A DNA stretch of 7,844 bases from an uncultured Butyricicoccus sp. (GTDB taxonomy: Bacteria > Bacillota > Clostridia > Oscillospirales > Butyricicoccaceae), in the NCBI GenBank assembly GCA_910584935.1, contig CAJUDU010000038.1, forward strand, positions 15,238 to 23,081, given 5' to 3'. Under the pieces are notes generated by a model. That model had not been told where the DNA came from. It made no database searches and worked only from the letters and a program-made list of their open reading frames with translations. Of this stretch, positions 5,525 to 7,844 are shown piece after piece. The first letter of the stretch is position 1, and each line of letters opens with the position of its first letter. Made by a program: the position numbers and the translations under genes.

Positions 5525-7787
5525 CGTCTGTATCCTCACTTTCATCAGATGCCCCGTGTTTCCCGAATTTCTGTAACCGTTCCATAAGCGCTTTGCGCCG
5601 TGCTTTGTGGTTGGCACGCATTTGCTCATGTAATGCAATATGCTGCTTTTGCAGCGCGGAAAGTGCCGGGAATGTCAACCGTTTTTGCCGGATGCGCGCT
5701 TGACGCGCTTGTTTGCGATCGGCATAATCAGGCTTAATGATAAACCGGTCAAATGCCAACAGGCAAGCAGGCAACATAAATAATACCAGGAACATACTCA
5801 GCAGCGCGCCACGCCCAATTAAGCGCCCTAACCCAGCAACTGCTTCCACTGAAGACAAGAAATATAACCCATATGCGGCGGAAGCAAGAATAAATCCGGA
5901 AGTCAGAATGGATAATGCACTTTGGGAAACCGTATGGATTGCCGCATTTTTCTTATCCATTTTGGAACGGGCATCCAGATAATTGCCTGTCATTAGGATG
6001 GAATAGTCAATGGTTGCACCAAGCTGTACACAAGACACAATGATATAACCCAAAAACATGGTGCGCTGACCATAAATATAAGGAAGCGCTGTATTGATAA
6101 AAACAGCGGATTCAATCGGAATCAACACCACCAACGGCAGAATCAAGGATTTATAAGTAATCGCAACAACCAACGCAACACCAAGCAATGACAGCAAATT
6201 GACAGAACTATAATCGGCTGTGATGATATCTTTGATATCCTGCGTAGCAGGCGTTACACCAACAACATAGGTTTGCTGCCCAGGATAATACCGGGCGACA
6301 ATGTCGCGGATTTCATCCGCATACTGAAACGCCGCATCACTTTCGCCAGCAGAACGGACATTGATAATCACCCGCGCCCAATGTGCGGAATGAAGCTGCC
6401 CTGTAATGCTTTGCGGCAGGAAACTTTCTGGAATGCCGCCAGGCAGCGCGGAAGATAATCCAAGCGCCATACGTGTATAGGGAAGGGCGTCCAACTCATC
6501 CGTCATCGCTTTTTCTGTAATATTATCCCCCACAGGCACAAGCGCTAACATCATATTGCTGCGCCCAAATTTTTCATTCATTTGTTGTTCCTGTTCATAA
6601 ATTTCTGTGCCAGGGGAATTGGCAACCGCTTCATTGCCATATGAAAAATCTGCCATGCCCTGCCCAATATAACAAGGAACAACTAAAATTAAAACCATAA
6701 TTGTCAGCGGGAAACGGACTTTATATGCCGCTTTGCCCAGTTTGTCAAACCCGGGAATAAAGGAACGGTGCGCGGTTTTCTCAATTAACCCTTGATACCG
6801 CAGAATCAGCGCAGGCATTAACAGCAAAACCGTGCCAAGGCTGCAAATGATGCTTTTTGCCAGCACAAACCCCATATCTTTACCAATGCCAAACCGCATC
6901 AGCGCCAACGCGATAAACCCGACAACCGTTGTCGCGCCAGACGCCCCGATAGAAGTTACTGCGGTACGCAACGCATTTGCCATCGCTTGTTCTGGCTCTG
7001 TACCCGCTTCTTTTTCATGGGTGAATGAATGCAGCAGGAAAATGGAATAATCCATGGAACACGCAAGCTGTAAAACCGCACCAACTGCATTGGACATAAA
7101 TGAGATTTCCCCGAAAAATAAGTTTGTCCCCATACCAATGACAATCGCAATACCCATAACCATGAGGAACAATATCGGTTCAAACCAGGAAGTCGTTGTA
7201 ACGGTTAAAATCAGATAAATGACAATGACTGCAAGCACCATAACCCGTGCCACTTCACCATTGATGGTCGGGCCTAATACCGTATCAGATGCCGCAGAAC
7301 CCGCAACATAACCACGCTCGCCAACAATCGCTTCAATTTCATGAATCGCATGATGGGTACGCTTGGAAGAATCACTTTCTAAAAATGTGATATCCATATA
7401 AGCATAACCATCTTTATAATAATCCTCAATATTACTATAATCAATAAATTCACTCGAACCATAAATGTTGACAGCGGCATCACACCATAAAATCATATCT
7501 ACACCGTCAACATCTGCAATCCTGTCTTTGATTACCTTGGCTTCGTGGATGGTTACATCTTTCAGCATTACCCGCCCCATACCTGGATAAGTAAACTCCG
7601 CTTCCATGATATCCAACGCTTGGGCGGAAGGCGCATCATCGGGTAAGTATTTGGTTAAATCATAATTCACCCCAACAAGCGGGATGCTGATTAAGTTCAC
7701 AATAAATAATATCATAAACAGCTTTTCAATCAGCCGCCGTTTGCGGATAATCAGTTCAACCGGCCTGCGGCCTTGTTTCTTTTTCAA
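5514..7787 (-). CDS. MMPL/RND-superfamily membrane transporter
   Basis: A 757-residue membrane protein (from TTG 7787) with two MMPL-type halves and about 12 membrane helices. The first helix is at about 23-39, followed by an extracytoplasmic loop to about 180 containing YDLTKYLPDDAP. A block of helices follows at about 183-332. The second half repeats this: a helix near 359-375, a loop to about 528, then helices to about 680. Each half has an Asp-Tyr pair in its equivalent helix: SMDYSIFLLH (Asp246, Tyr247) and TIDYSILMTG (Asp594, Tyr595). In MmpL3 the same pairs form the proton relay, so proton-driven export, probably of lipid or hydrophobic molecules, is likely. The cytoplasmic tail (about 683-757) is basic and then ends acidic (SDESEDTDDEK). 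The frame stays open to GTG 7841 and the window edge, so the true start could be upstream. The downstream coiled-coil gene overlaps its stop. Confidence 0.9.
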   Translation of the reverse strand: MKKKQGRRPVELIIRKRRLIEKLFMILFIVNLISIPLVGVNYDLTKYLPDDAPSAQALDIMEAEFTYPGMGRVMLKDVTIHEAKVIKDRIADVDGVDMILWCDAAVNIYGSSEFIDYSNIEDYYKDGYAYMDITFLESDSSKRTHHAIHEIEAIVGERGYVAGSAASDTVLGPTINGEVARVMVLAVIVIYLILTVTTTSWFEPILFLMVMGIAIVIGMGTNLFFGEISFMSNAVGAVLQLACSMDYSIFLLHSFTHEKEAGTEPEQAMANALRTAVTSIGASGATTVVGFIALALMRFGIGKDMGFVLAKSIICSLGTVLLLMPALILRYQGLIEKTAHRSFIPGFDKLGKAAYKVRFPLTIMVLILVVPCYIGQGMADFSYGNEAVANSPGTEIYEQEQQMNEKFGRSNMMLALVPVGDNITEKAMTDELDALPYTRMALGLSSALPGGIPESFLPQSITGQLHSAHWARVIINVRSAGESDAAFQYADEIRDIVARYYPGQQTYVVGVTPATQDIKDIITADYSSVNLLSLLGVALVVAITYKSLILPLVVLIPIESAVFINTALPYIYGQRTMFLGYIIVSCVQLGATIDYSILMTGNYLDARSKMDKKNAAIHTVSQSALSILTSGFILASAAYGLYFLSSVEAVAGLGRLIGRGALLSMFLVLFMLPACLLAFDRFIIKPDYADRKQARQARIRQKRLTFPALSALQKQHIALHEQMRANHKARRKALMERLQKFGKHGASDESEDTDDEK
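5534..5539 (-). promoter_or_regulatory. Ribosome binding site of the coiled-coil partner, inside the transporter gene
   Basis: Read on the minus strand GTGAGG (5539-5534) is nine bases before ATG 5524 and lies within the last codons of the transporter gene. It explains coupled translation and decides for the signal-peptide start rather than the longer open frame. Confidence 0.65.
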
Positions 7788-7844
7788 TTGACACCACTGC
7801 TTTCTATGATTGTGACTGCTGTAAAAAAATGCGTTACCCACGGA

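Noticed and set aside
5525..5638. N-terminal extension of the coiled-coil partner to 774 residues
   Set aside because: The extension would bury the signal peptide behind 38 residues, lies wholly inside the transporter gene in another frame, and lacks the ribosome site seen at 5539-5534.

Overview
The window looks like a piece of chromosome from a low-to-mid GC anaerobic member of the Bacillota (Clostridia or Negativicutes). This is inferred from strong purine-rich ribosome binding sites, sigma-A type promoters, a Soj-type ParA, a ComFB domain, a siroheme/ferredoxin reductase of the anaerobic sulfite reductase type, and an MMPL transporter with a coiled-coil partner of a kind common in this phylum. 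There are no rRNA or tRNA genes, insertion sequences or CRISPR arrays, and nothing points clearly to a mobile element. The species cannot be named from the sequence.

Layout: bases 1-145 (minus) hold the 5' end of a small predicted coiled-coil protein, read from a near-consensus promoter whose transcript would begin with a short hairpin. Bases 146-440 are a divergent intergenic region with promoters facing both ways. A two-gene plus-strand operon follows: a ParA/Soj-like ATPase (441-1220, TTG start) and, 25 bases later, a 323-residue protein (1246-2217). That protein has a basic N-terminus, a long disordered Ala/Pro-rich region encoded by a 30-bp tandem repeat, and a C-terminal ComFB domain. 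Next on the plus strand, from its own promoter, is a stand-alone siroheme/[4Fe-4S] reductase with a built-in two-cluster ferredoxin module (2325-3242). A bidirectional terminator (3258-3298) separates it from a convergent minus-strand pair: an MMPL/RND-superfamily membrane transporter (5514-7787) and a secreted coiled-coil partner (3314-5524). The start of the partner gene overlaps the stop of the transporter gene by 11 bases.

How the genes may work together: the MMPL protein and its partner are very probably one envelope export or remodelling system, because they are translationally coupled and the partner has a signal peptide and an extracytoplasmic helical body. The ParA and ComFB genes are probably one functional unit. 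There is no ParB, and the second protein has the general build of a ParA partner: a basic N-terminal peptide, a flexible linker and a folded C-terminal domain. I infer a positioning or switching device that could respond to a cyclic dinucleotide through ComFB. This is the most likely place for undescribed biology in the window, but the function is not proven by sequence. The siroheme reductase looks independent of both pairs.
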